Assembly (NCBI GenBank): GCA_028284235.1
Contig: JANQSC010000051.1
Span: 143,861 to 207,860, forward strand
Reading direction: 5' to 3'
Source: Opitutaceae bacterium
GTDB lineage: Bacteria; Verrucomicrobiota; Verrucomicrobiia; Opitutales; Opitutaceae
DNA length: 64,000 bases
Shown one piece after another: positions 44,597 to 53,608 of the stretch. The position numbers and the translations under genes were made by a program. The notes beneath the pieces are model-generated. The model saw only the letters and a program-made list of their open reading frames with translations. It was not told the DNA's origin and made no database searches. How positions within the stretch are numbered: position 1 is the stretch's first letter; each line of letters begins with the position of its first letter.

Positions 44597-45070
44597 TTAG
44601 TCGGCGATGACCCAGTAGTAGCGGTCGTCGCCCAACTTGCGGAATTGCCCGGAAGTGAGGCTTCCGTCGTCCATGATTGAGTCCGCTTTGAGCAGATCTT
44701 CCTCGGTCAGAGTTGGCTGGTAGACCCCCACTGCGGAAGTGACTCCGCTGTCGTATAGTTCATAGTCCCATCTTCCTCCCATGGGAGTCTTCGTTTCGAA
44801 GAACCGTTGAGCGAAGTAGCCGGCCATTTCCGAAGGGAAGACGCCGGACGTCGTGTCGGGCGGCCACATACCGGACTCCATAATATAGGTTTCGGAAGCG
44901 GCGGAAAGCGTACGAATGTCTCGAGCGAACGCGGCGGCTCGCGAATTTGCGGTGACCTTTAGGAAAGTCGGGATTGCCATCGCAGCCATGAGTCCAATGA
45001 CGGAAACTGCGATGAGCAGTTCGATGAGAGTGAATCCGCGTTTGGATTTTATGCAAGGGGGATTCTTCAT
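44597..45070 (-). CDS. Type IV pilin-like (pseudopilin) protein
   Basis: The ATG at 45070 gives 157 residues with a short basic leader, cut after Gly12 in KSKRG, and a mature N-terminus FTLIELLIAVSVIGLMAA with the conserved Glu5. The rest is a small globular domain with SEMAGYFAQRFFETKTPMGG and YYWVIAD. It is probably processed by a prepilin peptidase and assembled in a type II secretion or pilus-like system. No other pilus gene lies nearby. It is a single-gene unit with its own terminator. Confidence 0.88.
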   Translation of the reverse strand: MKNPPCIKSKRGFTLIELLIAVSVIGLMAAMAIPTFLKVTANSRAAAFARDIRTLSAASETYIMESGMWPPDTTSGVFPSEMAGYFAQRFFETKTPMGGRWDYELYDSGVTSAVGVYQPTLTEEDLLKADSIMDDGSLTSGQFRKLGDDRYYWVIAD

Positions 45071-45315
45071 GGCGTTCTGCTCGGTTAGGATAGATTCAGT
45101 TGGAAATTTCGAAGGTGCGCTCATTGAGAGTTTTCTTTGTTACGGCCCCGAAACCGGTATCGATAAGGGGAAATATTGATTTTGCGTGAAAAAGGGTCGG
45201 GCGCTGTGGGATACGCTCAGACGCCATAAGCGCCAAACTCTAGGCGCGCTGTTAAGAGACGGGGCCTCCGAGGGGGAATCGCTTTATTGAGGAGGCGTGG
45301 ATCGTGGGGGCTGCG

Positions 45316-47157
45316 TCAGGAAGTCGAGAGTGACGATTTGAGCGACTCGAGCTCTTCCCATCGCTCGAAGATTCGGTCGGATTCGGCGTCGAGCTGGGCG
45401 AGCTCGTTTCTGGCCTCGTCCGCGTAGGCAGGCTCGTTCTTGTAGGTCTCGGGGTCGGCGAGCTTGGTGGCGATTTCCGCTTTCCGCTGGTCGATGCGCT
45501 CGATCGCTTCGGGGAGGCTGTCGAGCTCGGATTGCTCGCGTTTCGTGAACCGGCGAGGGCGCTCCTTCCAGTTGGTTTTGGTGGGCTTGTCTCGCGGAGC
45601 GCTGGTTTTTGGGGCGTTTTGGCGGGCCAGCCAGTCTTCGTATCCGCCGTTGTGCTCGGTGACCTCGCCTTCGGGAGAGATGACAATTAGGCTGGTGACG
45701 GTGTTTTCCAAAAAGGCTCGGTCGTGGCTGACGATCAGGAGCGTGCCGGGAAACTCCATGATTCGCTCTTCGAGCATTTCGAGGGTTTCGGTGTCGAGAT
45801 CGTTGGTGGGCTCATCGAGAATGAAGAGATTGGCGGGTTTGGTGAATAGCTTTGCGAGCAGGAGTCGATTTCGTTCGCCCCCCGAGAGGGTTTTGATCGA
45901 CGCGCGGGCGCGGTCGGGAGTGAAGAGAAAATCCTGCAGATAGGTGATCACATGCCGGTTGCGCCCGTCGATGGTCACGCTTTCGGCGCCGTCGGCGATG
46001 TTGTCGAAAACGGTCGCGTCGTCGTCGAGCTGGGCCCGCAGCTGGTCGAAGTAGGCGACTTCGAGCTGGGTACCGCGCTCGACTTCCCCTGTGGCGGGCG
46101 CGCTCTTGCCGAGCAGGGTCTTGATCAAGGTCGTTTTCCCCGAACCGTTGGGGCCGATAATCCCGATGCGGTCGCCGCGCATGATCTCGAGGGAGAACGG
46201 CTTCAGGACCGTTCGATCGCCGTAGGCGACGGACGCGTCCGTCGCGGTGAGCACTTTGCGGCCGGAGGCTTGGGCCGACTGGTTGGCGATGGACGCGGTT
46301 CCGAGTCGAGTCCGACGGGCGGCGCGTTCCGCTCGCAGTTGCTTGAGGGCTTTCACGCGACCTTCGTTGCGGGTGCGGCGAGCCTTGATGCCGCGCCGGA
46401 GCCAGGCCTCCTCTTTGGAGAGTTTCTTGTCGAAGGCGAGCTGGTTCTTGGTTTCAGCTTCGAGGAGTTCCGCTTTGCGGCGCAGGTAGGTGTCGTAGTC
46501 GCACCGGAAGCTGACGAGATTGGCGAGGTCGACTTCGACGATTCGGGTGGAGAGTTTGCGGATGAACGACCGGTCGTGGCTGACGAAGATCAGCGCGATC
46601 TTGCTTTTCAGGAGGTAGTTTTCGAGCCAGAGAATGGAGTCGATGTCCATGTGGTTGGTGGGCTCGTCGAGGGCGAGTATCGCGGGCTCGGCGGAAATGG
46701 CCTGGCCGAGCAGGGCGCGTCGCTTCATGCCTCCGGACAAGGAGTCGAAGCGGGCTTCGGGCGGGAGGTCCAATTCGGCGGCGACTCGCTCGATTCGCTG
46801 CTCCATTTTCCATTGGGTCTCGGGATCGAGCTCGCGCTCGCTATCCCCGCTGCGGATTTGGTTGAGCGTTCGACCGTCTTTGCCGAACCCGCGGGCGATG
46901 ATCGCGTACACGTCGTCGTCCGTCGTTTCCGGGATGTCTTGCTGCAGCGTAGCGGTTTTTCCGCCTTGCGGGAAAGCGATGGTCCCGGAATGCGGCGCGT
47001 AGACGCCGCCGATTAGTTTCAAAAGAGTCGACTTGCCGGAGCCGTTGCGGCCGAGCACGCAGACGCGCTCTCCTTTCTCGATGTGCAGCGACGCGTTTTC
47101 CAGGACGGGCGGGCCGCTGAACTGAATGCTGACATCGGTGAGGCTGAGGACGGGCAT
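45316..47157 (-). CDS. ABC-F family ATPase, Uup-like
   Basis: The ATG at 47157 gives 613 residues; the longer frame upstream has no ABC homology. Two ATPase cassettes are seen. The first has GRNGSGKST, LSGGMKRRALL and LALDEPTNHMD. The second has GPNGSGKTT, LSGGERNRLLL and LDEPTNDLD. A charged linker lies between, and the last 80 residues form a coiled coil (SLPEAIERIDQRKAEIATKL), as in Uup. There are no membrane segments, so this is an ABC-F protein acting on ribosomes or DNA structure rather than a transporter. It diverges from the acyl-CoA ligase gene with 160 bases between. Confidence 0.94.
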   Translation of the reverse strand: MPVLSLTDVSIQFSGPPVLENASLHIEKGERVCVLGRNGSGKSTLLKLIGGVYAPHSGTIAFPQGGKTATLQQDIPETTDDDVYAIIARGFGKDGRTLNQIRSGDSERELDPETQWKMEQRIERVAAELDLPPEARFDSLSGGMKRRALLGQAISAEPAILALDEPTNHMDIDSILWLENYLLKSKIALIFVSHDRSFIRKLSTRIVEVDLANLVSFRCDYDTYLRRKAELLEAETKNQLAFDKKLSKEEAWLRRGIKARRTRNEGRVKALKQLRAERAARRTRLGTASIANQSAQASGRKVLTATDASVAYGDRTVLKPFSLEIMRGDRIGIIGPNGSGKTTLIKTLLGKSAPATGEVERGTQLEVAYFDQLRAQLDDDATVFDNIADGAESVTIDGRNRHVITYLQDFLFTPDRARASIKTLSGGERNRLLLAKLFTKPANLFILDEPTNDLDTETLEMLEERIMEFPGTLLIVSHDRAFLENTVTSLIVISPEGEVTEHNGGYEDWLARQNAPKTSAPRDKPTKTNWKERPRRFTKREQSELDSLPEAIERIDQRKAEIATKLADPETYKNEPAYADEARNELAQLDAESDRIFERWEELESLKSSLSTS

Positions 47158-47317
47158 GTTGGGCGCTGTTCTGGCGGCGCGGTTTCGAGATTGCAACGAA
47201 ACGATTTTCGGGGTGGGCGATTGGCCCGTTCGGGTTCCTGACAACTTTGGCTTGTAAGGGGCGCGTCGCTCGATCACTGGTAGAGAGGGTTCCCCTTTTT
47301 GATTTCCTCTTCTATTT

Positions 47318-49249
47318 ATGTCTGATTCAGTGCACAAAGGTGTATCCGCGAGCAATCTTGCCGAGATGTATCGGCTGGCGGCGGAACGATACGGAGATCT
47401 CCCTGCATTCGCCACGCGGGTGAAGAGCGGAGTATTCCGTCCGGTAAGCTATCACGATCTTTATGAATACGGCCTGGCGCTGGGGACGGCGTTGATCGAG
47501 CTGGGAGTTGAGGCGCGCGATCATGTCGGCCTTCTTTCCGACAATCGTGTCGAATGGAATATCGTCGACTACGGGGTGTTGTTGATTGGGGCGGCAGACG
47601 TTCCGCGCGGGACGGATATCACGAATCAGGAAATTGAATACATCGTGAATCACTCCGACAGCGAGGTGGTATTCGTGGAAAACCGACGACTGCTGGATCG
47701 AGTGATTCCGTTGATGCCGAAGATGGAGAAGGCCCGGCATTTGGTCCTGATGGATTTGCAGGGAGAGCCTCCAGAAGGCGTATTGACGCTGGAGGGGCTG
47801 ATACAAAAAGGGCGGGCCGCTCGCGAGGCGGGGGACCGCTCGGTGGAGGAGCGGATGGCTGGCATCCAGCCGGGGGACTTGTTCACCCTGATTTACACCT
47901 CGGGCACGACCGGGACGCCGAAGGGAGTGATGCTCACGCACGCCAACATGGCGTCGCAGGTGAGGAATCTGCCGTTTCCATTGGAGCCCGACGACCGGCT
48001 TTTGTCGATCTTGCCGGTCTGGCACAGCTACGAGCGTATTTTCCAGATGATCGCCATTTCCAATGGCTGCTGCACCTATTTCACCAGCCTGCGGAGTTTG
48101 GCGGACGACTTGAAGAAGGTGAAGCCGACGATTATGGCGTCGGCGCCCCGGCTTTGGGAGAATCTCTACTTGAAAATTCTCAAGAACGTGCAGGAGTCGC
48201 ACTGGATTCGCCGAGGCCTGTTCCACGCGGCCTATTTCTGCTCCCGCATGGTGAAAGGCTCCCTGTTCTTCTTGCAGGGCAAGAAGATTGATTTGAAGGG
48301 CCGGAGTCCCGTTCAGTCGGGAGCGCTCGCCCTGTTTCACTCGCTTCGAGTCTTGTTGTTTCTCCCTCCATTTGTCGCGTTGAACGCGGTCGTACTGGAA
48401 AAATTGAGACAAATTGTTGGCGGCAGTTTCAAGGGGACGGTTTCGGGAGGCGGGGCCTTGCAGCCGCATGTGGACGAGTTCTTCAACTATATCGGCATTC
48501 CCGTTCAAGAGGGCTATGGCTTGACGGAGACGTCGCCAGTGATCGCGGTCCGCACCATTCCGCGGCTGGTGATTGGTACGGTTGGCCCGCTCTACCGTGA
48601 AACGGAAATACGTATCGTCGATTTAAATACGGGCGACATTTTGTATCCAAATCCAGGGGCGCGCGGGGAAGGTCGCGGACTGAAAGGCGAGGTCCACGTG
48701 AAGGGGACCCAGGTGATGAAGGGCTACTACAAAAGTCCGGAGGCGACGGAGAAGGTGCTGCGCGACGGTTGGTTCAACACCGGGGATATTGGAATTTTCA
48801 CCTACAACGACTGCTTGAAGATTGTGGGCCGTTCGAAGGACACCATCGTTTTGTTGAACGGCGAGAACATCGAGCCCATCCCGATCGAGGCGAAGATCTG
48901 CGAATCGGCTTTGGTCGACCAATGCATGATCGTGGGTCAGGACCAGAAGCAGCTGGGGGCGCTCGTCGTTCCTTCGCTGGAGGGATTTAAGGAGCAGGGG
49001 ATCGAAGCGGGAGACGTTGCGGAATTGGCGCAGCGTTCGGGTGTGAGAGAGAAAGTCTCAGCCGAGATCAAGCGCCTGGTCTCGAAGGAAAACGGCTTCA
49101 AGGCCTTCGAGCACGTCCACGAGATTGCTCTTCTCCCGAAGGAGTTTGAACTGGGCGTGGAGATGACGAACACGTTCAAAATCAAGCGCCACGTAGTCGA
49201 CGAGACATACGGAGAACTGATTGACGGCTTGTTCGCCGATCGATCGTAG
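47318..49249 (+). CDS. Long-chain fatty acid-CoA ligase (AMP-binding)
   Basis: The 643-residue protein has the ATP/AMP motif YTSGTTGTPKGVMLTH near residue 197, the adenine/aryl motif QEGYGLTETSPVIAVR, GWFNTGDIGIFTYND and KIVGRSKDTIVLLNGENI. The catalytic lysine lies in NTFKIKRHVV. An insertion of about 60 residues between motifs (LFFLQGKKIDLKGR) resembles the ACSL/FadD15-like branch. It activates fatty acids to acyl-CoA. It is transcribed alone. Confidence 0.93.
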   Translation: MSDSVHKGVSASNLAEMYRLAAERYGDLPAFATRVKSGVFRPVSYHDLYEYGLALGTALIELGVEARDHVGLLSDNRVEWNIVDYGVLLIGAADVPRGTDITNQEIEYIVNHSDSEVVFVENRRLLDRVIPLMPKMEKARHLVLMDLQGEPPEGVLTLEGLIQKGRAAREAGDRSVEERMAGIQPGDLFTLIYTSGTTGTPKGVMLTHANMASQVRNLPFPLEPDDRLLSILPVWHSYERIFQMIAISNGCCTYFTSLRSLADDLKKVKPTIMASAPRLWENLYLKILKNVQESHWIRRGLFHAAYFCSRMVKGSLFFLQGKKIDLKGRSPVQSGALALFHSLRVLLFLPPFVALNAVVLEKLRQIVGGSFKGTVSGGGALQPHVDEFFNYIGIPVQEGYGLTETSPVIAVRTIPRLVIGTVGPLYRETEIRIVDLNTGDILYPNPGARGEGRGLKGEVHVKGTQVMKGYYKSPEATEKVLRDGWFNTGDIGIFTYNDCLKIVGRSKDTIVLLNGENIEPIPIEAKICESALVDQCMIVGQDQKQLGALVVPSLEGFKEQGIEAGDVAELAQRSGVREKVSAEIKRLVSKENGFKAFEHVHEIALLPKEFELGVEMTNTFKIKRHVVDETYGELIDGLFADRS

Positions 49250-49262
49250 GAGACTGTCTTTC

Positions 49263-49283
49263 GGACGGCCCGGCGGTCCGTCC
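49263..49283. repeat. Short palindrome, REP-like
   Basis: GGACGG (49263-49268) and CCGTCC (49278-49283) form a perfect inverted repeat with a 9-base loop that can pair further. It lies 13 bases after the ligase stop. It looks like the short extragenic palindromes that are dispersed in some genomes; I saw only this copy here. It could also serve as a 3'-end structure. Confidence 0.35.
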
Positions 49284-49328
49284 CTACCCTATATTCGATC
49301 GATTTTGCAGTCTTTCAGTCCGCCCGGG

Positions 49329-49784
49329 CTAACGGAGCAATTCGCACTTGTTGTGACGTACGAAGTAGAGGGCCGCCGCCGTGAGGAGAAGGTGGATACC
49401 AATCGTGGTGGCTCCGTCGTTGCTGCCCAGGAGCATTAGCCCGTAGCCGAGCGACACGTACGTCATGCTGATGAGGGCCAAGGTGTACTTGGTCCGGATG
49501 CCGAGGAGCAGGGCGAAGCCGAGCAGGATTTCGGCGTAGGCGATGACGTGCAGGTAGGGCGCGTAGAGAAATGCGGGGAGATTGGTCTTGGTGGCGAAGT
49601 TGTTCATCTGCCCGGCGACGAATCCGTCGTACAGATTGGAGAAGGCGTATCCGTCCTTGTTGAACTTTCCGAGCCCAGCGGTGATGAATTTGAGGGCGAG
49701 GAAGAGTCTGAGCGAGAGGAATGCCCAGGATTCCGCGGACCAGTAGAGAAAGGATCCGCTCTTTTGGTTGGGTTTTTTTGCCAT
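49329..49784 (-). CDS. DoxX-family membrane protein
   Basis: The 151-residue protein has about four hydrophobic segments. SLRLFLALKFITAGLGKFNK near the N-terminus and YAEILLGFALLLGIRTKYTLAL are the DoxX pattern. The family contains membrane proteins tied to thiosulfate oxidation or oxidative stress, mostly of unknown role. It lies 52 bases after the transporter gene on the same strand and could be co-transcribed with it. Confidence 0.88.
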   Translation of the reverse strand: MAKKPNQKSGSFLYWSAESWAFLSLRLFLALKFITAGLGKFNKDGYAFSNLYDGFVAGQMNNFATKTNLPAFLYAPYLHVIAYAEILLGFALLLGIRTKYTLALISMTYVSLGYGLMLLGSNDGATTIGIHLLLTAAALYFVRHNKCELLR

Positions 49785-49836
49785 TTGGGGAGGGGTTGAG
49801 GGGATTGCGGGGTTGGGTTGGGGAAACGCGGGGCCG

Positions 49837-50772
49837 TTAGATCTTCAGCGAACCCGCTTTGAAGAGTTCTTCTTTGACTGTCGTGTTTTCGAAGTGGAAC
49901 CATTCCTTTCGAGTGTATTTGCGGATCAAGTACGTCACGACCGTGGAAGTGTTGACTATGAAGAAAGAGTACAGCAGGGCGGGCCAGAGGATGTCGCCCG
50001 AAACTTGGGCACTGAAGCTGAGGGTGATGATGGCGAAGGCGAGCGGCCCGTTTTGGATGCCCGTTTCCAGCGACACGGTGCGGCTGCGTCGCTTGTCCAT
50101 CCCCAGGCCTCGGCTGAAGTAGTAGCCGAAGAGAAAACCGCCGAGCCCGAGGAATATACTGGCCACGAGAATGAACGGGCTGGTCTCCTCGGGGTTCATC
50201 ATGCGGCCGACGTTGCGCGGGAGCCAGCTGATGATGAGGAAAATGATGACGATGATGCCGAGGGCGCTCCCGGTTTCCTCCATGTTTTTCCCCCACCGGG
50301 CGCTTTTGGACTTGAGGTACATGCCGCCGAGCACGGGCAGCAGGCAGATGAGCAACGAGCCGATGACCTTGCCGAGGTCGATCTGGATCAGGTCGCTGGT
50401 AAAGGGCTTAGCGTAGATGCTCAGCAGCGCCGGCATGGCGACGAGCGCCACGGTGGTGGTGAGCGTGCTCAGCGAGATGCTGAGAGCGAGGTCGCCTTTG
50501 GCGAAGTAGTTGAAAAGGCTGGAGGTGGTTCCGGAGGGGCAGCAGGCGACGATGATCAGTCCGATGGCGACGGGATCGGAAAAGTTGAAGAGCTTGGCCA
50601 TGCCGAACGCCAGCGCCGGCATGATCAGGTACTGGGAGAGAAATCCGACGAGCGCGGGCTTGGGGTGCCGGGCGGCGTCCTTGAAATCCTGGATGGAAAG
50701 CGTGCACCCGAGCCCGAACATAATGACGAAGGTCATGAGGATCAAGAGGTTGGTCTCGGTGGGCGTAAGCAT
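49837..50772 (-). CDS. Bile acid:sodium symporter (BASS) family transporter
   Basis: The 311-residue protein has some nine or ten hydrophobic helices. ACCPSGTTSSLFNYFAKGD near residue 77 and SLETGIQNGPLAFAI near residue 230 are the two crossover-helix signatures of the BASS fold, where sodium binds. Members carry organic anions with sodium, such as bile acids, pantoate or keto acids. The substrate here is unknown. It is upstream of the DoxX gene on the minus strand. Confidence 0.93.
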   Translation of the reverse strand: MLTPTETNLLILMTFVIMFGLGCTLSIQDFKDAARHPKPALVGFLSQYLIMPALAFGMAKLFNFSDPVAIGLIIVACCPSGTTSSLFNYFAKGDLALSISLSTLTTTVALVAMPALLSIYAKPFTSDLIQIDLGKVIGSLLICLLPVLGGMYLKSKSARWGKNMEETGSALGIIVIIFLIISWLPRNVGRMMNPEETSPFILVASIFLGLGGFLFGYYFSRGLGMDKRRSRTVSLETGIQNGPLAFAIITLSFSAQVSGDILWPALLYSFFIVNTSTVVTYLIRKYTRKEWFHFENTTVKEELFKAGSLKI

Positions 50773-50898
50773 AGAAGGTGAATCTAGCGGTTTGCTAGGG
50801 CCAGGCCAGTTAATAATTGGAGAGGGGATGAATGCGGGCTCTAGGCTGAAAGCGAAGTGAATTTAACTTGGTTTGCCTGCGTGCCGATAGGGGAAGAG

Positions 50899-51381
50899 AT
50901 GCGATTTCTTGCCACAGTCGCGATTTTGGGCGGAACGTGCCTATTTGGAAAGGGCGGGACCTACGAGTTCACGCCAACGGAGGAGCAGATCTCGGCGCAC
51001 CGGGCCGAGGTGTTCCGGATCGCCCGCGACTTCGTGGTGGAGACGTTCAATGTCATCGTGATCGAGGAAGGGAAATTCAATCCGGTCCGATTTAATTCGA
51101 CAGGGGTTTGGGGCGATTTCCAATGCCGCATCAAGGATTTGGGAGACAGCCGCTACGAAGTGCAAGGCTGGGTTCTCGCTGACGGCTACGAGGGGAGTCA
51201 AACCCGTTGGTCGGTGGTACTGCGGTACGAAATTCAGGATCCGGATGCGTGGCAGTACCGTCGCGTAGACGACGAGTCGACCCACGAGCCGGAGATCACT
51301 TCATGGCGATACGGGAGGTACAAAAGCGTCCCCTACGAGGCGGAGTACTCGGAGGACTTTCTGACCAAGATCCTCCATTGA
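50899..51381 (+). CDS. Small secreted protein of unknown function
   Basis: The ATG at 50899 is preceded by GGGGAAG and gives 160 residues; a GTG at 50857 would add 14 and spoil the N-terminus. The first 16 residues (MRFLATVAILGGTCLF) look like a signal peptide. The body is mostly beta-strand-like with FNSTGVWGDFQCRIKDLG and SVVLRYEIQDPDAWQYRRV. I do not recognise a family. It faces the LysM amidase gene tail to tail, with stops 6 bases apart. Confidence 0.6.
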   Translation: MRFLATVAILGGTCLFGKGGTYEFTPTEEQISAHRAEVFRIARDFVVETFNVIVIEEGKFNPVRFNSTGVWGDFQCRIKDLGDSRYEVQGWVLADGYEGSQTRWSVVLRYEIQDPDAWQYRRVDDESTHEPEITSWRYGRYKSVPYEAEYSEDFLTKILH

Positions 51382-51387
51382 GGGGCT

Positions 51388-52266
51388 TCACTGGGCCATT
51401 TCTTTGAGCAAGTGGGCCGGGAAGTACTTTCCGGGGCAGAGCGTGTGGTTGGGATGCATCAGGGTATGCGTTGTCACGTACTTGGCGGGCACGTTGGTTT
51501 TCAGTCGCAGGTAGGCGATCAGGGCTTCGAGCTGTTCGAGCTGTTTGGCTTTGGGGCGCGTTTTCTCGAAGTTTCCTATGAGGCAGATGCCGATTGAAAT
51601 CTGGTTGTGGGCGTGGATCTTCATGTGCCCGCCGTTGAGCTGTTTTTTCCAGCGGTTGGAGATGTAGATGTCGCCGTTGCGGGTGCCTCGAGTGCCGTTC
51701 TCGATGACGAAGTGGTAGGCGAGCCCGTTCTCCATGCGTCGTTCTTCCTTGTGGACGCGGGCGATGTTGATCGCCCGGTCGGCGGTGGTGCCGCTATGGT
51801 GGATGACGATGCGCTTCCATTGGTTGGGTTTGACGGCGATCTTGTCCAAAGCCTGTCGCACGCTGGCTGGGAGTTTGGCCCATTTAGGTGGAGCCACGCC
51901 GGTTTTCGACGGGATTCGAATCACTTGACCCGCGGTAATTTTATTCAAATTTCGGATACCGTTGTACGCGCCGAGTTCTTTCGCCTTCAGTCCGTGTCGC
52001 GTCGCGATCGACGAGAGGCTTTCCCCTTTCTTGATAGTGTATTCAATAAACGTGGGCGCCGTGCCGGGAATGGAGAGTTTCTGTCCGATGCGGATTACGT
52101 CCGCGTCCTTGATGTTGTTGGCTTTCTTTATCGCCGCGACGGAGACGCTGTAGGCCTGGGCGATCGTGGTGAGGTTCTCGCCTTTGCGCACGGTGTGGGT
52201 CAGCCCCGATAGCGATGCCGGGAGCGCGAGAATGAGCAGCGCGGCGATTATTCGGTTGAGACCCAT
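51388..52266 (-). CDS. LysM / N-acetylmuramoyl-L-alanine amidase
   Basis: The 292-residue protein has a signal peptide (IIAALLILALPASLSG), then two LysM modules: THTVRKGENLTTIAQAYSV near 23-67 and IEYTIKKGESLSSIATRHGL near 74-118. Residues about 148-285 are an amidase_2/PGRP domain with RIVIHHSGTT (first zinc His), LAYHFVIENG and THTLMHPNHTLCPG, holding a second His and a Cys. It cuts the lactyl-amide bond between peptide and glycan in peptidoglycan, acting in the periplasm. Confidence 0.92.
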   Translation of the reverse strand: MGLNRIIAALLILALPASLSGLTHTVRKGENLTTIAQAYSVSVAAIKKANNIKDADVIRIGQKLSIPGTAPTFIEYTIKKGESLSSIATRHGLKAKELGAYNGIRNLNKITAGQVIRIPSKTGVAPPKWAKLPASVRQALDKIAVKPNQWKRIVIHHSGTTADRAINIARVHKEERRMENGLAYHFVIENGTRGTRNGDIYISNRWKKQLNGGHMKIHAHNQISIGICLIGNFEKTRPKAKQLEQLEALIAYLRLKTNVPAKYVTTHTLMHPNHTLCPGKYFPAHLLKEMAQ

Positions 52267-52279
52267 TGGAGGTGACAGT

Positions 52280-52858
52280 CTACGTGCAAGCGGCGCGTTG
52301 TTTTATGAGCTTGCGCAGCTTCTTGCGGTCCTCGTCGCGGACGATGTAGCCGATGCAGTTGTCCGTGCCGCAGTGACAGGGGTGTTCTTCCCAGTGTTCC
52401 AGGGCGTATCCGTAGTTGAATGTCAGCTCCTCGCCTTTTTTGATATCCCTCAGGGCCACGAACCAGATTTCCCCTTCAATGTCCTGCGCTTCGCAGTTGG
52501 GTTCGCATGAGTGGTTCGCGAGGCGGGCGATATTCCATTCGAAATTGCCGTCGAGGTCGCGTTTCTCGTCGAGGTCGAAAATATAGACGGAGCCTTCGTC
52601 GGTCTCCTGGGCGATGTCGTACTGGTTGACGCCTCGTTTTACGGAGAGCTTCTTAGGAATGAGCTCGCCGATGTATTGGATGAAATGGACGCCTTCCGGG
52701 ATTTTCTTGGCGGCGAACAGGCCTCGATTGTGTATGGAGGACGACTGGACTTTCACGTAGGGAAACTCGGGGGGCTCGCCGTTTTCGTCGAGTCCGATGT
52801 AGACGCGTTTCTTCCGTTTTCGGGACAGTTTTCCTGAGTCTTTTTTGTTCTTCGCCAT
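52280..52858 (-). CDS. SET-domain protein lysine methyltransferase
   Basis: The ATG at 52858 has a GGGGAG ribosome site and gives 192 residues. After a basic N-terminal 30 residues (KKDSGKLSRKRKKRVYI), a SET domain is seen: SIHNRGLFAAKKIPEG, then ARLANHSCEPNCEAQDI with the SAM-binding NHSC motif, and GEELTFNYGY with the catalytic Tyr. A post-SET cysteine cluster, CHCGTDNCIGYI, follows. SET proteins methylate lysines, and the full motif set suggests activity. The bacterial target is unknown. The gene ends 13 bases before the amidase start. Confidence 0.92.
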   Translation of the reverse strand: MAKNKKDSGKLSRKRKKRVYIGLDENGEPPEFPYVKVQSSSIHNRGLFAAKKIPEGVHFIQYIGELIPKKLSVKRGVNQYDIAQETDEGSVYIFDLDEKRDLDGNFEWNIARLANHSCEPNCEAQDIEGEIWFVALRDIKKGEELTFNYGYALEHWEEHPCHCGTDNCIGYIVRDEDRKKLRKLIKQRAACT

Positions 52859-53099
52859 ACGGCTCTCCCCGGTGAGTTGGGGCGGTTTACGCACACCCGT
52901 ACGATCTATACCCGCGATGGCAATTCATTTCTGGTGTCGCGGCGTTTCCCGGGAAATCGTGATACTTTTTTTAGAAATTCGAGTTCGTTGGTCGCTAGGG
53001 ATTTGGATCCGGGGCTTGCGGCCGCGAGCGGGGCGTGATCTACTCGGGTTCAGTAAATTGGGAACGCGCCCTGGCGATTCAGGGTCGAATCCGTTGGTC

Positions 53100-53558
53100 A
53101 TGAAATATCAACCGAGAAATCCGAACCGGCGCGCTGAAAAGCGGGAGATCTGGCGGAGCAAGCTGGACAAGCCGGTGGGGCCGGGGATGCTGGTAACGCT
53201 CGTCCCGACGTTGATCATGTGCGTTTTCCTGGTGATGGCGGCTCCTTACCTCAAGAGCATCGTGCTCAAGTTTTTCGAGTTGGACAAGGAGCAGGTGATC
53301 CTTCCGATCGAGGTTGCGGACGACGCGTTGAAAGAGCCGCCTCCGGGGCCTCCCCCTCCAACGGAGCAGGCGATCGCTGAGATCTACCAGAGGCGCTTTG
53401 ACGCGGAGGGTTTCGACTGGCGAACGAAGCCGGAGATCGAGTTTCCGGAGGAAGCGAAAACGGAGCTTGCAAAGGAGCTTAGACCTGTGGAGGTCGAGAT
53501 TCCTCTGAACCCTCAATTGACGCAGATTCGAGCGGAGACGCTGGAAGGAGTGGAGTAA
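53100..53558 (+). CDS. Single-pass membrane protein, Pro-rich
   Basis: The ATG at 53100 gives 152 residues; the open frame runs back to 52845 but lacks protein-like sequence. A basic N-terminus of about 28 residues precedes one membrane helix (MLVTLVPTLIMCVFLVMAA). Then come about 100 residues with a proline run (EPPPGPPPPTEQ) and alternating Glu and Pro. The layout is that of a type II membrane protein with its C-terminus outside. No family is recognised. Confidence 0.6.
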   Translation: MKYQPRNPNRRAEKREIWRSKLDKPVGPGMLVTLVPTLIMCVFLVMAAPYLKSIVLKFFELDKEQVILPIEVADDALKEPPPGPPPPTEQAIAEIYQRRFDAEGFDWRTKPEIEFPEEAKTELAKELRPVEVEIPLNPQLTQIRAETLEGVE

Positions 53559-53608
53559 ATCCACTGGCGTCTACGGGGCGTGAAACCCGCGGTCTTCTTC
53601 CGACTGAG

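Noticed and set aside
53041..53100. Sequence resembling a tRNA T-arm (AGGGTCGAATCC) upstream of the Pro-rich membrane protein gene
   Set aside because: No TTC in the loop, no matching anticodon and D arms, and no acceptor stem can be drawn.
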